Assembly (NCBI GenBank): GCA_911728455.2
Contig: OU452231.1
Location: 1,431,001-1,495,000, forward strand
Direction: 5' to 3'
Origin: Marthasterias glacialis
Taxonomy: Eukaryota; Echinodermata; Asteroidea; Forcipulatida; Asteriidae
DNA length: 64,000 nt
In this document: positions 21,401-30,700 of the stretch, piece by piece
Layout: every line of letters starts with the position of its first letter
How positions within the stretch are numbered: position 1 is the first letter of the stretch
Translations under genes and position numbers: made by a program
Notes under the pieces: model-generated
Database searches by the model: none
What the model was told of the DNA's origin: nothing
Seen by the model: the letters and a program-made list of their open reading frames with translations, nothing else

Positions 21401-22695
21401 GATTGACTGAATTGGACTTCACTTTTTGGGCTGATTGACATTAAACCGAGCAGCACTCGTTTATGGTGTTTTACACCACTGCAGCTATGGCCGCTGCACG
21501 CGCAAGTGACACGACATAAGCATCATATGCAGTACCAATCAGCATGGAGGATTCACAGTGCGTGTGCGTCGACGCGCGCGTGCGGCAGCCATAGCTGCAG
21601 TAGTGTAAACGCCCATAAATGAGCTGCTCGAAATAGTCTCTAGTTACTTTCCGGTGTGATTATTTTTCACTATTGTACCATAATAACAGATTTTTTTTTA
21701 TGATTTGGAATATTAAAAAGTATTTCAGATATTTCTGTGACCTCACCCACTGAGACCAACTGTCTGATAGGTACCATTCTTGAAAATGAAGACCTGTGTT
21801 CACCCTCTGGGATGTCAACACCTGGCGGGGTACCGGCCAAACAGACACGGCGACGTAAGATTGAGGTCCCAAGCCATCTTAAAGGTAAATATCATGCTAA
21901 CAATATCAACCGGTTAAGGCCAATAATCGGCAATGGCTCAAGGCCGAGGGTTTCGCAATTCACGCTGATTTTTTTTTTCACGCCGTTTTTGCGATTCGTG
22001 GAATGGAAGGAATATTATCGCTCGGTAAAATTTGGACAGCTCCTTTTCCCTCGGCTTCGCCTCATAAAATGGTGCGAAAATCTTCCTCCGATTCAACTCT
22101 GAGCCACTCAATATTTGTATACAGTACAAAACGCCCTTGTAGCGGCTGCCAGAATACAATCTTGTACAATTTGTTTTTTATAGATTTATCCTTCAATCAA
22201 ATGACAAAGATCTTCTTAGATGTTATGTAAAACAAATAATGAATGTTTTGAATTCGTGCAACGGGGAGAATATTTAAAAGATGAAATATGTTCCATTCAA
22301 GTCTGTACTTCAACTCATGAAAATATTCTCACCATTGCATATTCATTCTTTGTATACCATTCACCAGAGTAGGGAAAAACTGAATCAGACCATGTCCGAG
22401 TTAGTTGTGGCTTCATTGTCACATAAGAAGCAACAGCCGTAGCCGTAATCCAATTCGGACACACATTGCTCTTAAAATTCAGTGCAATACTTTTGTTATG
22501 TCTTTTTTTTTTTATACCTGACTGTGCACTTTTATTTATATATATTTTTTGATCTCTCATTTGGTAGCATCAACTTCCTATTTAAGTATCAACCCGTGGG
22601 CTGAAATGGATGACAAGCAGAATGGATCCTCTGTAGGGTGCTGGAGGGGACTGTGTGCGTGCTTTGACAGAAGCACACCTGGCAGATTGAACTAG
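15468..22695 (+). CDS. Uncharacterised coiled-coil protein, ten coding exons
   Basis: Exons 15468-15555 (ATG; the exon itself starts about 15450), 16032-16148, 16428-16641, 17256-17399, 18449-18621, 18983-19167, 19267-19356, 20593-20678, 21721-21884 and 22568-22695 give 462 aa with compatible phases. The N-terminus is basic (PPRVKRKITPTSFYP). The middle is acidic and Ser-rich. Two helical segments look like short coiled coils (DLHQRLQQLKVCVEQKL; LSAEVAYLQKKVEVLEQI). ISIGSQTDV resembles a dynein light chain (SQT) motif, and a basic KQTRRRKIEV patch lies near the C-terminus. The exon starting at 21721 uses a weak acceptor; the stronger one nine bases on would break the frame, so that junction is uncertain. 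I do not recognise the family. A cytoskeletal or nuclear adaptor is possible but unproven. Confidence 0.72.
15576..15705. mobile_element. GGCCGTGTCCGAAT MITE, copy 1
   Basis: Ends 'ggccgtgtccgaat' and 'attcggacacggcc' are perfect inverted repeats. The inner 'gccgtagccgaag' is a family mark. It lies in intron 1 of the coiled-coil gene. A decayed second copy follows at about 15820-15890 (gccgtagccgtagccgcaaattcggat), and further copies lie at 22380-22470 and 22749-22880. Confidence 0.8.
16975..17115. mobile_element. Palindromic 'TTTCACAAAGAGCTAAGA' element
   Basis: 'gggcttagtttcacaaagag' opens and 'agatcttagtgctttg' closes an imperfect inverted repeat with cttaag-rich arms. It belongs to the same family as 8607-8765, 21120-21265 and 36645-36775. 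Confidence 0.6.
17420..17835 (+). pseudogene. Decayed C-terminal end of a non-LTR (LINE) reverse transcriptase
   Basis: Translation in shifting frames gives hallmark segments LQQIQNRAAQVILG, LKKLHWLPVKKRILYKTA, ADKAFTVAGPR and a closing FKSSLRTFVLEL. These are the conserved tail of L2/CR1/Rex-type LINE ORF2 proteins. The frame is broken by stops (for example after the first block, and TAG in place of Trp after AGPRI) and by at least one indel. Only the extreme 3' part is present, as expected of a 5'-truncated insertion. It lies in intron 4 of the coiled-coil gene. Confidence 0.8.
17866..17910. repeat. Short palindrome downstream of LINE tail
   Basis: 'taccatcattagaaagatc' pairs with 'gatctttctctttccaatgatggta' around a central gatc. 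It could form a hairpin at the end of the LINE remnant. Confidence 0.6.
18011..18192. mobile_element. MITE with AAGGCTGGTTTATAGT ends
   Basis: The left end 'aaggctggtttatagtcggtcg' and the right end 'cgacgaactataaaccagcctt' form about 22 bp of inverted repeat. The interior is GC-rich and itself partly palindromic (gcgacggtcacgcgac; cagcgactatag). Immediately to the right, a 'aaagtcggcaacgataaaga' block occurs twice (18190 and 18235), a small direct duplication. Confidence 0.75.
18686..18925. repeat. Dispersed repeat shared with 24300-24680
   Basis: Both segments contain 'aacctgtga', then 'cagggattttg(c/t)gcac', 'gcagcaatca', 'gggtcttcaa(a/c)tgca' and 'aaatatttctctgg' in the same order, ending near 'ggtgagcttttt'. 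This is a non-coding dispersed element. Here it fills the intron after exon 5 of the coiled-coil gene and accounts for the open frame that seems to extend that exon. Confidence 0.65.
19590..19745. mobile_element. MITE-like repeat, copy 1 (pair with 52880-52990)
   Basis: 'gtctgccacgctcacc...gggagtcaac' at the left and 'cattgactcccgaaatgg...gattattgtgatgatgac' at the right are shared with 52880-52990. The inner 'tgggagtcaa'/'ttgactccc' pairs are inverted repeats. Confidence 0.65.
19865..20410. repeat. Direct duplication interrupted by a MITE
   Basis: 'aaccataattgctac...gctaggagtacaaatgaaatacctgtggttggtaa' occurs at about 19880 and again at about 20265, each followed by 'accatc' and 'aataatagtggctt'-like sequence. 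A third, poorer copy lies at 19455-19560. The MITE at 20032-20218 sits between the first two. Confidence 0.7.
20032..20218. mobile_element. GAGCAGC...GGTGTTTTACACC MITE, copy 1
   Basis: Long inverted repeats read 'catggtgttttataccactgcagctatggccgc' at the left, matched in reverse by 'ggccataactgcggggtgtaaacgtccatg' at the right. The interior carries cgcgcg-rich arms. Copy 2 at 21448-21629 is closely similar, so this is a real family. Confidence 0.8.
20760..21080. repeat. Dispersed repeat 'ggtcattgtcaaagac...aacctgtgaacattt', copy 1
   Basis: Shares blocks with 28480-28745 and, inverted, with 24990-25240: 'aaataacaaac(c)tgt', 'caaactcaaagttttgg' or equivalent, 'aattgtttactcattt', 'catttcaagcaaaaatatttc' and 'catgaccatctttat'. 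This is a high-copy non-autonomous element family with internal variation. It also resembles the 41225-41575 and 62459-62810 copies in its right half. Confidence 0.7.
21120..21265. mobile_element. Palindromic 'GATTCACAAAGCACTAA' element
   Basis: 'cgattcacaaagcactaaaatcaatctta' at the left; decayed reverse match 'gattcttaagttaggaaacgttggtgaaatcg' at the right. Same family as 8607-8765. Confidence 0.55.
21448..21629. mobile_element. GAGCAGC...GGTGTTTTACACC MITE, copy 2
   Basis: Starts gagcagcactcgtttatgg and ends ccataaatgagctgctc, an inverted repeat that continues inward through 'gtgttttacaccactgcagctatggc'. It ends about 90 bp before exon 9 of the coiled-coil gene (21721). Confidence 0.85.
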
Positions 22696-22880
22696 AGCTC
22701 CGCCCACCCCTCCTGGACAGCATACTATAAACTAAGAAGACTTTTTATGCTGAGGCCCGGTCAGAATAAGCGGCTGCGGCTTGATCGTGATGTGAACATG
22801 CATTGGATAGGGCATCCTTAGCAATAGCCACAGCCAATAGCTACAGCCGTAACCCCTAATTTGGATACAGCCTGGAGCAA
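22380..22880. mobile_element. Two decayed copies of the GGCCGTGTCCGAAT MITE flanking the last exon
   Basis: One copy, about 22388-22470 (ccatgtccgag ... agccgtagccgtaatccaattcggacac), precedes the last exon. The second, about 22749-22880 (gcccggtcagaat ... acagccgtaacccctaatttggatacagcc), lies just after the stop codon and probably falls in the 3' UTR of the coiled-coil gene. Confidence 0.6.
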
Positions 22881-23912
22881 GTTTAATCAAGGACCCTTGG
22901 TAAACTAGTGGTTAGTTCGTGACGTACGTAAACCATGCACATCAAAGTTGAAGTGCGAACAACTCTAGTTGAACTGTTTATTTTTCTGATAACTGGTTTC
23001 TCTCTGCACTGTAATTATAAAAACGGCTATTGGTAACCAGCTCAATAGGCTGGTTGCGACTACCGTAGACTAGTCCAACCATTGACGACAAGCATGCGTT
23101 CGATCAGAGTTAGTCGATCAATGGTTAACTATGGTTCTTGATCAAACTTGCTGCTGAATGTCAGCACCAAAATGTTACTTCATTCAGTTAAGGAATGAAA
23201 CATCATTCAATTTGTGAAGAGTTCTTTCATTCAAATTCCCTACGTTTCAGTTCAATGAAGTCATTCAACCAAACCTGTGGAAATGTTTTCACAAAATAGC
23301 TAAAGTGTTGTTTTTTTTCCTTCACTTTTTTTTTCATTTTTTTAGTAATTTTGTACATTTGTATGTTGGTGCTTATTTAGATTTTGCTAAATCTGAAAAT
23401 GTCTTAGGAATTACATTTATATATCTATTTATTATTATTGTTACTTTTTTTTTTTGGGGGGGGGGGACAATTTTTCTTTTAATTATTATTTCCTTACTAA
23501 ATGTAAATATATTAAGACGACAAAAATAAACAAATAAAATGTTTGTGAGAAATTCTTTACGTGACATCAACTCAACTGTGAGATTTATTATAACTTTTAT
23601 TCAGTACGGGATAAGGAAAGATTATTCTGTGTGTAAGTTTTTCTTTTACCTAACATGCAAAATGAATAAGTGGGATTGTCCAATTTGAAATAGATTAAAA
23701 CAATACATCTTTGTCATGCAGGCACCATTTTGGACATGTTCACTGTGTACAGAAACAATCATGAGTATTGATTTTCGTTCTCCCAAAAGGAGTACAGACT
23801 AGAGTAGACAATTCGTAATAATGTAAACTAATTTCAAAAGACTGAAACTGATAGATCTGTATTCTTTGATTACACTGTACCTGCATTGTTTGTAACCCCA
23901 AATTAATGCCAG
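22881..23912. other. Downstream/intergenic DNA
   Basis: AT-rich with T and G homopolymers (23449-23466). AATAAA occurs at about 23524 and could serve the plus-strand coiled-coil gene, but the distance from the stop (over 800 bp) makes this uncertain. No gene recognised. Confidence 0.4.
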
Positions 23913-24246
23913 GTACATGTCGTCGTGTGCCCGGCAAAAGGACGTAAGGGAAAGTTCCCGGTAAAAGGACGTAAGCAATTTATGTTAAAATTTGTGTTTC
24001 AAGAATTATGAGTGGGAAAGTTTGGTAAATTTATTGCCATGCAAACGTCATTCTAGAAAGGTTAAATTCTGCATTGGGAATGGGGGAACATGTCTTCAGG
24101 GTAATTCTAACAAAAATGACATCTTTTTTTATGTCAGGAGCCATTTTGCTGCTTATGTCCTTTTGTTACTGGGATGAACTACTTTATGTTCCCGGCAACA
24201 GGGCGTAAGGCCTCACACCTTTTTGCCGGGCACACGACGATGTACA
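23913..24246. mobile_element. MITE with TACATSGTCGTGTGCCCGGCAAAA ends
   Basis: Left 'tacatgtcgtcgtgtgcccg', right 'cgggcacacgacgatgtaca'; the arms continue as 'gcaaaaggacgtaag' and its inverted, diverged match. The segment 'aaaggacgtaag' is repeated just inside the left end. An inverted internal fragment of the same family lies at 13655-13800. Confidence 0.85.
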
Positions 24247-24299
24247 TTATTGTTTCTTTTGATGAATAAATTACTTTCTATGCTCTCTGGTTTTCACCA

Positions 24300-24680
24300 T
24301 AAACCCAACCTGTGACGATTTAATCATGGAGGTCATTTGGAGGTCACGATTAAAAAGAGGGGGGAGGTAAAAAAAAAAATAATTGTCAGGGATTTTGCGC
24401 ACTTCATAACACTGCAGCAATCACAACATAGCAATGATGCTTTTGAGGGTCTTCAACTGCATGCTATAGGGTCCTTGCATATGACATCACACGATCAAAC
24501 AGCGCCCTCACTAAGGTCAAAGAAAGACCCATCATTGGCCGCAAGTGCGTGTTTCCATTGTTTGACCTCATTGATGCAGGCCTATGTGGCCTATTTCTGC
24601 AACTTTAACGGGAATTCAGATGGAAATATTTCTCTGGGGGATCGGTAATGTGATGAAATTTTTCACCAGTGAGCTTTTAG
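24300..24680. repeat. Dispersed repeat shared with 18686-18925
   Basis: Contains the ordered blocks listed for 18686-18925, with an extra internal segment (ttcaactgcatgctatagggtccttgc). Non-coding despite an open frame of about 100 codons. Confidence 0.6.
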
Positions 24681-25220
24681 ATCGAAACTTATTAAAAAAT
24701 TCATTTGATGATCACAAATACAGCCTTCACCAGTTAAAGCCAGATGTGTATACAAGCCGATAGTTTCGCAGGCAATGAACGGATGATGTGTGTTCTGTAG
24801 GTGTGTGAAGTTGAGATTTTCTCGATTGAGAAAACAAAAAATCCTGGTGCTTCAAAGAAAATCCTTGTTCTCTTGGCTTTGTCAAGTTGAGGTACTCTCA
24901 AAGAAAAATGATTCCTCATTTCCAACAAAATAGTCCCGTCAGGCTGGACGGCACAAAATGGAAAATTCCGGGCGGCAACTGGTCACAGGGTGTGTATAAC
25001 ATTGGTAAAATTGAAAATATAAATGTTACACAGATTTACACATAACTTACTTGGTGTTAAACTTCCCTTCAAAATGTTCACTTGAAATGCTATAGTTTTT
25101 GAGAAATGAGTAAAACAATTAGTTTGATCTTGTGAGTCCAAAAACTTGACGTTTGAAAACGGTGAGAACATAATTATAATGGGGGTTTTCACTTATTTTC
25201 TCGTGACTCCAATGACCGAT

Positions 25221-25394
25221 AAACCTTATGTAAATGATGTCAAATGAGTAGGGCGCCCTCGGCTAGAGGTCAAAAGAAGGTAGCTCACTGGCCGATCATG
25301 TGCGCCGGGCATACATAGCTGCGTGTCGTCCATTGTTTCGTTATAGTTTTACCTCTAAGATGGCGGCTTGATGACGTCAATGCATAAGGTCTAT
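25221..25394. mobile_element. CRE/YY1-bearing MITE, copy 2
   Basis: Ends 'accttatgtaaatgatgtca' and 'tgacgtcaatgcataaggt' are inverted repeats. AAGATGGCGGC (25357-25367) is a perfect YY1-type site and TGACGTCA (25372-25379) a perfect CRE palindrome, five bases apart. Core sequence is shared with 9424-9600 and 47871-48045. Confidence 0.85.
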
Positions 25395-27791
25395 TAAGCC
25401 TAAACTTTCACAGGTTTGTTATTTCGTGTACATACAGTATGTTGGGTTACATAACGTGCAGATACTGGTCTTTGGCCGCGTGCCTTAAGTGGAGAGTTTA
25501 AAAGGAAATCAATTTTAAAAGAATGCATGCTATGTAACTTTTTGAGTTCTTTGGTTAACTGCAAGCCAAAAATAAGCATAAAGATCTCTTTCTTTATAGA
25601 AATATATGGGACAAAGAGTCCAACAAATTTACCAAAACAATCGCTGCTTTTTGATGACCTTATTCAATTATTTCTACAATTGAAATGAATAAATGATTTA
25701 GTAAATAACTCAACATAAAATTGAGAAAATTTCCTCTCTTTTTTTCTTTCATTAGAATACATGGATATGAGTGCACTTGTTTTCAGCAAACCTGTACTTA
25801 TGTCAAAATCCACTCCTCATACACGCTCCACGCCCAAACCAGGCAATTCCTGCCCAAACCAAAAACCTCAATTGATTTGCTCATCATAGATGTGGAGAAG
25901 AGCCTCAACTATGTTGGTGTGCCACTGTCTCTTATCATCGCGGCGATCGGAAAAGAAGTTTTCAAGTTACCCATAAAGCATGTTCTTCTACATTAATGGA
26001 GCTAAATTCAACGATAATATGAAAACATTTAACCTGATACAGGGATTGGGATGCTTAACTTCCCAACAGATTGGCAAGTTTCAATCTTTTACTGGGCAAT
26101 TTATTTACAGAGCACCAAAATGACACCCCTGTGGTCTATTTTGGACTGGTCAGATTATACTGCAGAAATGACAGCGCAAGTTTTAAACTGAATTGCGCAA
26201 TTTTGGAAATGGAGGGCTTTCGCCTTGGCAAGTTTTATACTGGCACAGGCAAGTCTTTAACCCGGTAAGTTTCTACTTTGTGTGAAACAACAAATTCAGG
26301 GCACCTTTGCAAAAGTTGTTGAAATATTTAATTTTCTTTGCTCACCCCAATTAATATATATATATATATACATATATATAAATTTTCTTTGCTCACCACA
26401 ATTTATGTAACATTTCCCAGTGACTTTCCACCATATATATTCTGAGTAAATCCATGTAAAAAGCCTGTATCCATTCGTTGTGTATCCCCGCTACTGCCGT
26501 TTACCAGGTTGTTTGCATCTTACCCCGGGGGCTGATCCCTGGACTATCGGCAGATACGGTTTGGCTTCTGACTGGACCCCCATGAGCAAAGAGGTTTGGC
26601 ATTGCCTGGGACCGCCCACCAACATAGGGCTGGTTAGCACAGTTGGTTAGAGCGCTTGTACGGAATTCGAGAAGTCACAAATTCAAGTCCGGCGTCAGCC
26701 AAATTTTCTTTGCTCATATATATTTTTGTTTCCTGTCCTTATTTGGACGCCGGACAATTTTTTTTTTAATTTTATGGTGAAAATTCATGCTTTTGATTTT
26801 ATTTTTTTTCCTTAAAAATGAAACAGGATCTGGGCACCGATATTTCAAAGGACAGAACAACAATTAAGGTAAAAATAGTAACTATAAAATGGCACTTTCG
26901 GCAGACATGGTAAATGAACATTTGTCCAGTCAGGTAAATAGTGTTTTTTCCACAAATACTTGAATTTAATAAATCTCCGCGACATTTCGGATTGGTATTT
27001 TTTTAACCAGCTCGGCAGAAGGTTATTTGTAACAGATTCAATGCACATTGTATGAAAGTCGTCCATAGATGACATATCGGCAACACAAAAAATGAAACTT
27101 CCGATGCCGTGGTAATAGGAGAGAGATCTGAGATAATGTAAGACTTGACAATAGAACGAGTCCGGCATCACATTCACATTGCTATCATGCCCGATGTTTC
27201 ATCGGCCTTCACTTTGAATGCCGTTTCACTATTTCTGAGGAGGGCCTGATTTTGGCATGGGGCGTCACATTCATCCTTTCATTAAAAAAAGCATAAAAGC
27301 CAGCTTTTTTTGGCGAAAAGAAAAAAAATCGAAGAACACTGAAATTGCTTATCTGGTGTAATAGATTATGATTCTCATGAGTGATAATTTCTCAATTTTT
27401 CGTACTGAAAAAAATAATAAAATAAAAAAAGGTCATGCGTCCTGTATACACGATGATATTGATAACTCTTTTTCTCATTATTAAAACGGGACCAGACCAA
27501 TTGTTCCCCAAGCCTCGTTTTGGCTACACTCGAATAAATAGAAGTAAAAAAACAAGATGGAGATCAACAGCTCATTCTTATGTATTATGCCGATTAGATG
27601 TTTCTGTACGAAAATAATTATTAATTTTACAATATCTTAACATAATTTGGATATGCATGATCTTCGTTTACGTCTACAAAATGAAAAGATTTACTCCTGA
27701 AAGTGTAACAAAGGTGAAAGATCTGATTTAATTAATCCTGGAGTTTCATTAAGATTATAAGAAAATACTGTAGTCTTAGCGATGGTTTACA
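25395..27791. other. Intergenic region between convergent coiled-coil and PGC-1 genes
   Basis: Holds a TA microsatellite (about 26350-26375), a repeated 'aattttctttgctcac' block (26333, 26384, 26703) and the SINE head at 26628. Open frames at 25721-25996 (+) and 26845-27177 (-) show no recognisable domain or splice support. Confidence 0.45.
26628..26720 (+). mobile_element. tRNA-derived SINE
   Basis: 'gctggttagcacagttggttagagcgc' is a good tRNA 5' half with A box (ttagcacagttgg) and D-arm. 'acaaattcaagtccggcgtcagcc' supplies the B box and 3' stem. The stem end is followed by 'aaattttctttgctcatata', and the same tail block occurs twice upstream. The anticodon stem does not pair well, so this is a SINE head and not a working tRNA gene. 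Confidence 0.65.
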
Positions 27792-30700
27792 TCACCTCTT
27801 CACTTTCATCATGGCTTCCTGAAGGAGTCGATCAAAGTCCGTCTCTGCTTTGCAACCACTCGATGAAGAGGACGGTTTATAGCCGTAGTCGAACGCCTCC
27901 TCCTCTTGGGCCATGGAGTCTGCATCAAAGACATGATTTAAAGCACATGAATAACGTTGATAATTTGGTAACTGTCAAAGACCAGTATCACTCAGCCTCG
28001 CTACCATGGGCGTGCGCTGTATCGATACCTCTCGTCACTAACCCCTGGATTTGATGTGCTGCAAAACAACGCTGATTGGCTCCCAAAAGTGACTGCTTTG
28101 TGTGTGCGCCCTTTAAAAACTTTTGGACACCTGTAGTATGCTTGTATGGCGCTTAGTACGCGGATGGTACACGCGTATCAAAATGCAAGTATCTTAACAC
28201 GATTCCACTTAAATTGAATGGTGTTTTACACGGTCACCCTGAACTGCATACAATAAGACATGTGAAAAGATCAACGCTCAACGACATTGATGCCTCTTCT
28301 GCAGCAAACATACTTGAGCGCGCGCGTAGAGTGGATCGGCCACAGATCGGCCAGATATTAGCATATTTTAATGAGCCAAATCTAGGGGTTATGATTGAGC
28401 AAGGCACGCAGAAATAAATGACGCAGCGAGATCGATAACCCCTGGGAACGAGGTTGCAGTATCACTTTCTGTGACCCAATATATACATAAAATAACAAAC
28501 TGTAAAAATTAGAGCTCAATGGGACATGTCACCTGAAAATAGTGAAAAACCTCATTATGTATCCACTGTTTCCAAACATCGGTTTTGGACTTGCGAGATC
28601 AAAACGAATTGTTTTACTCATTTTTCAAAAACTATAACATTTCAAGCAAAAATATTTCAAGTTTTCCAACATGACCATCTTTTTACCATGAAAGTTGTGT
28701 GCAAATCTGTGAACATTTGCATATTCAATGTCACATAATGTGCACACCCTTTCATTAAAGCAAACGATAACTAATGGTAATGGGCTCTGGAGGGCGCTAT
28801 TACTAGTCTTTGTAAGGAGAGGGGGAGTCTTGTATCCAGGGATCAATAATTACTTGGCTCTGCTTACCGTATCAAGTCAAGATTTAGCATTAAACCCTGT
28901 ACATTGAGAATGGCGACTGTAAGCACAAGATGCCACGGTAAGGGAGCATCTCAAAAGTCCAAATGGTAGGAGCGCTCTAATTGGCTTAGACAAGTATTCC
29001 CGCGCAGCGTTCTCCCCAGGATTTTTCAAAACTGTGGGGCATTCTGGGCCCAAATTTTGAAAGTGTGGCTGAAGCACTCTGAATTGGTAGCAGGTCCTTG
29101 GAATGTTTTTATTTAATGTTTATGTTTGGTTTGAAAAGCTCTACTGTGCAATCTGGAGCATTTAAAATGGTTTTATGATAGGGTTTTTTGTGAATATGAT
29201 ATAAAAAAAATAAATAAATAAAATAAACATTTTTTTTTGTTTTTTTGCATATCGACCGTTATTTCTGCGTATCGGCCCATAATTTGCGCGTATCGGCCCG
29301 ATACGCTAGCTTGTGCATGGGGAGAACCCTGCTGTGGATGTACATGGATTAGTCCATTGAGCTGCTGGAGCGTTCCATTGGAATGTTCAAAATGCTAACG
29401 TGCATATTCTCTGGTGTAGAAAGGTTCCTATAGTTCAGCACAATGTTGCGGTCGAGTAGAATGTTATCTTAGTCTTCCTAGAACGAGCCTGAATTTTGAG
29501 ACGCTCCCTGAACAGCGCCGTGAAATTGGAACCAGATGAGGTCAGTGACCCATGACATAGCCACTTACCAAGGTCTTCATAGCTTGATTTACAGAACTGT
29601 CTACGACCACCGAAGCATATATCATACACAGGCTCATCCGGATCCTTATTTGCACCTAGAGAGAAGTGGCCAAAGTGTCATCAACGACAAAATAACATTT
29701 TGACCGCATTTATTCCAATCATCATCCAACCATTCCCAATTTTTCCCTTCTGAAAAGAACATGATACAGGGATGAGAGTCATTGCTGACGAAAGTCTGAA
29801 AGTTGGATCCAAAGTTAAGGAGGTATTTTGAAATGATGACTTGTTGACATTTTAGTAACCCTTCGAGTTATAGAATTCCAAGGAGCTTCTGGGAACAGTT
29901 TTCTCAGTGTTAGAGAGTAGATTAAAGAGCAGGTTTTTTTTTATATGTGAAGAAAATAACAGCTATTTTTGTCACCAAGCAGACACAAAATATCTGAATT
30001 CAGACAAAAGTCTGAAATTTCTGATCCCTGATGATGGGCAAGACACCCTGGAATCAATTCCTTAAACACAGAATGGATTGAGGAAATAAATAAGAAAATT
30101 AAAAAATCCAAGACTTTTTCACTCCGAGTTACTTCAGTACACAACTCATTGAGTACTCACCTTCGACAGCAGCATAGGCATCACACTTGTAGTTGTACGT
30201 CACAAAAGCATAGTTGTCCCTGCGAGTGAAATGGTACAAGTCATGAATATTCATATCCATTTATGAACAATTTCCCTTATAGACACACCCCTTGCACTGA
30301 AGTCAAACGAGGCTATGCAGCTGCCCATGGTCAGCTATTTTTGGAGTCCACGTTGCACAGCGACCCACAGGGAAACAGACTCCAAAAATGCCCCAACTGA
30401 GATATATCTTGCTATGACATATGCGCCCAATTTGCCCAATTTCATAAAATTGTTCAGCAGAAAAGGGTGCTTAGCAGATTGTTCTGCTAAGCAAAAATTA
30501 GCAGTCAACAAGTCATAAACAATATACATTAATGATACTTTGAGTTGACTGGTTACCCATTTCTGCTAAGCAAGATTTTTCAGTGCTTAGCAATTTTTGT
30601 GCCCATTTCATAGAGCTGCTTAAGCAGACAATAGTGCAGGATACCAGTCACAAATGGTACATGTGACATGGCATTTTGGCTGGCGACCTTATTCCGATAA

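Noticed and set aside
26628..26720. Functional tRNA gene
   Set aside because: A and B boxes are good, but the anticodon arm does not pair and a SINE-like tail follows.
26845..27177. 110-codon minus-strand open frame
   Set aside because: No recognisable domain, no splice sites placing it in a gene, AT-rich composition like its surroundings.
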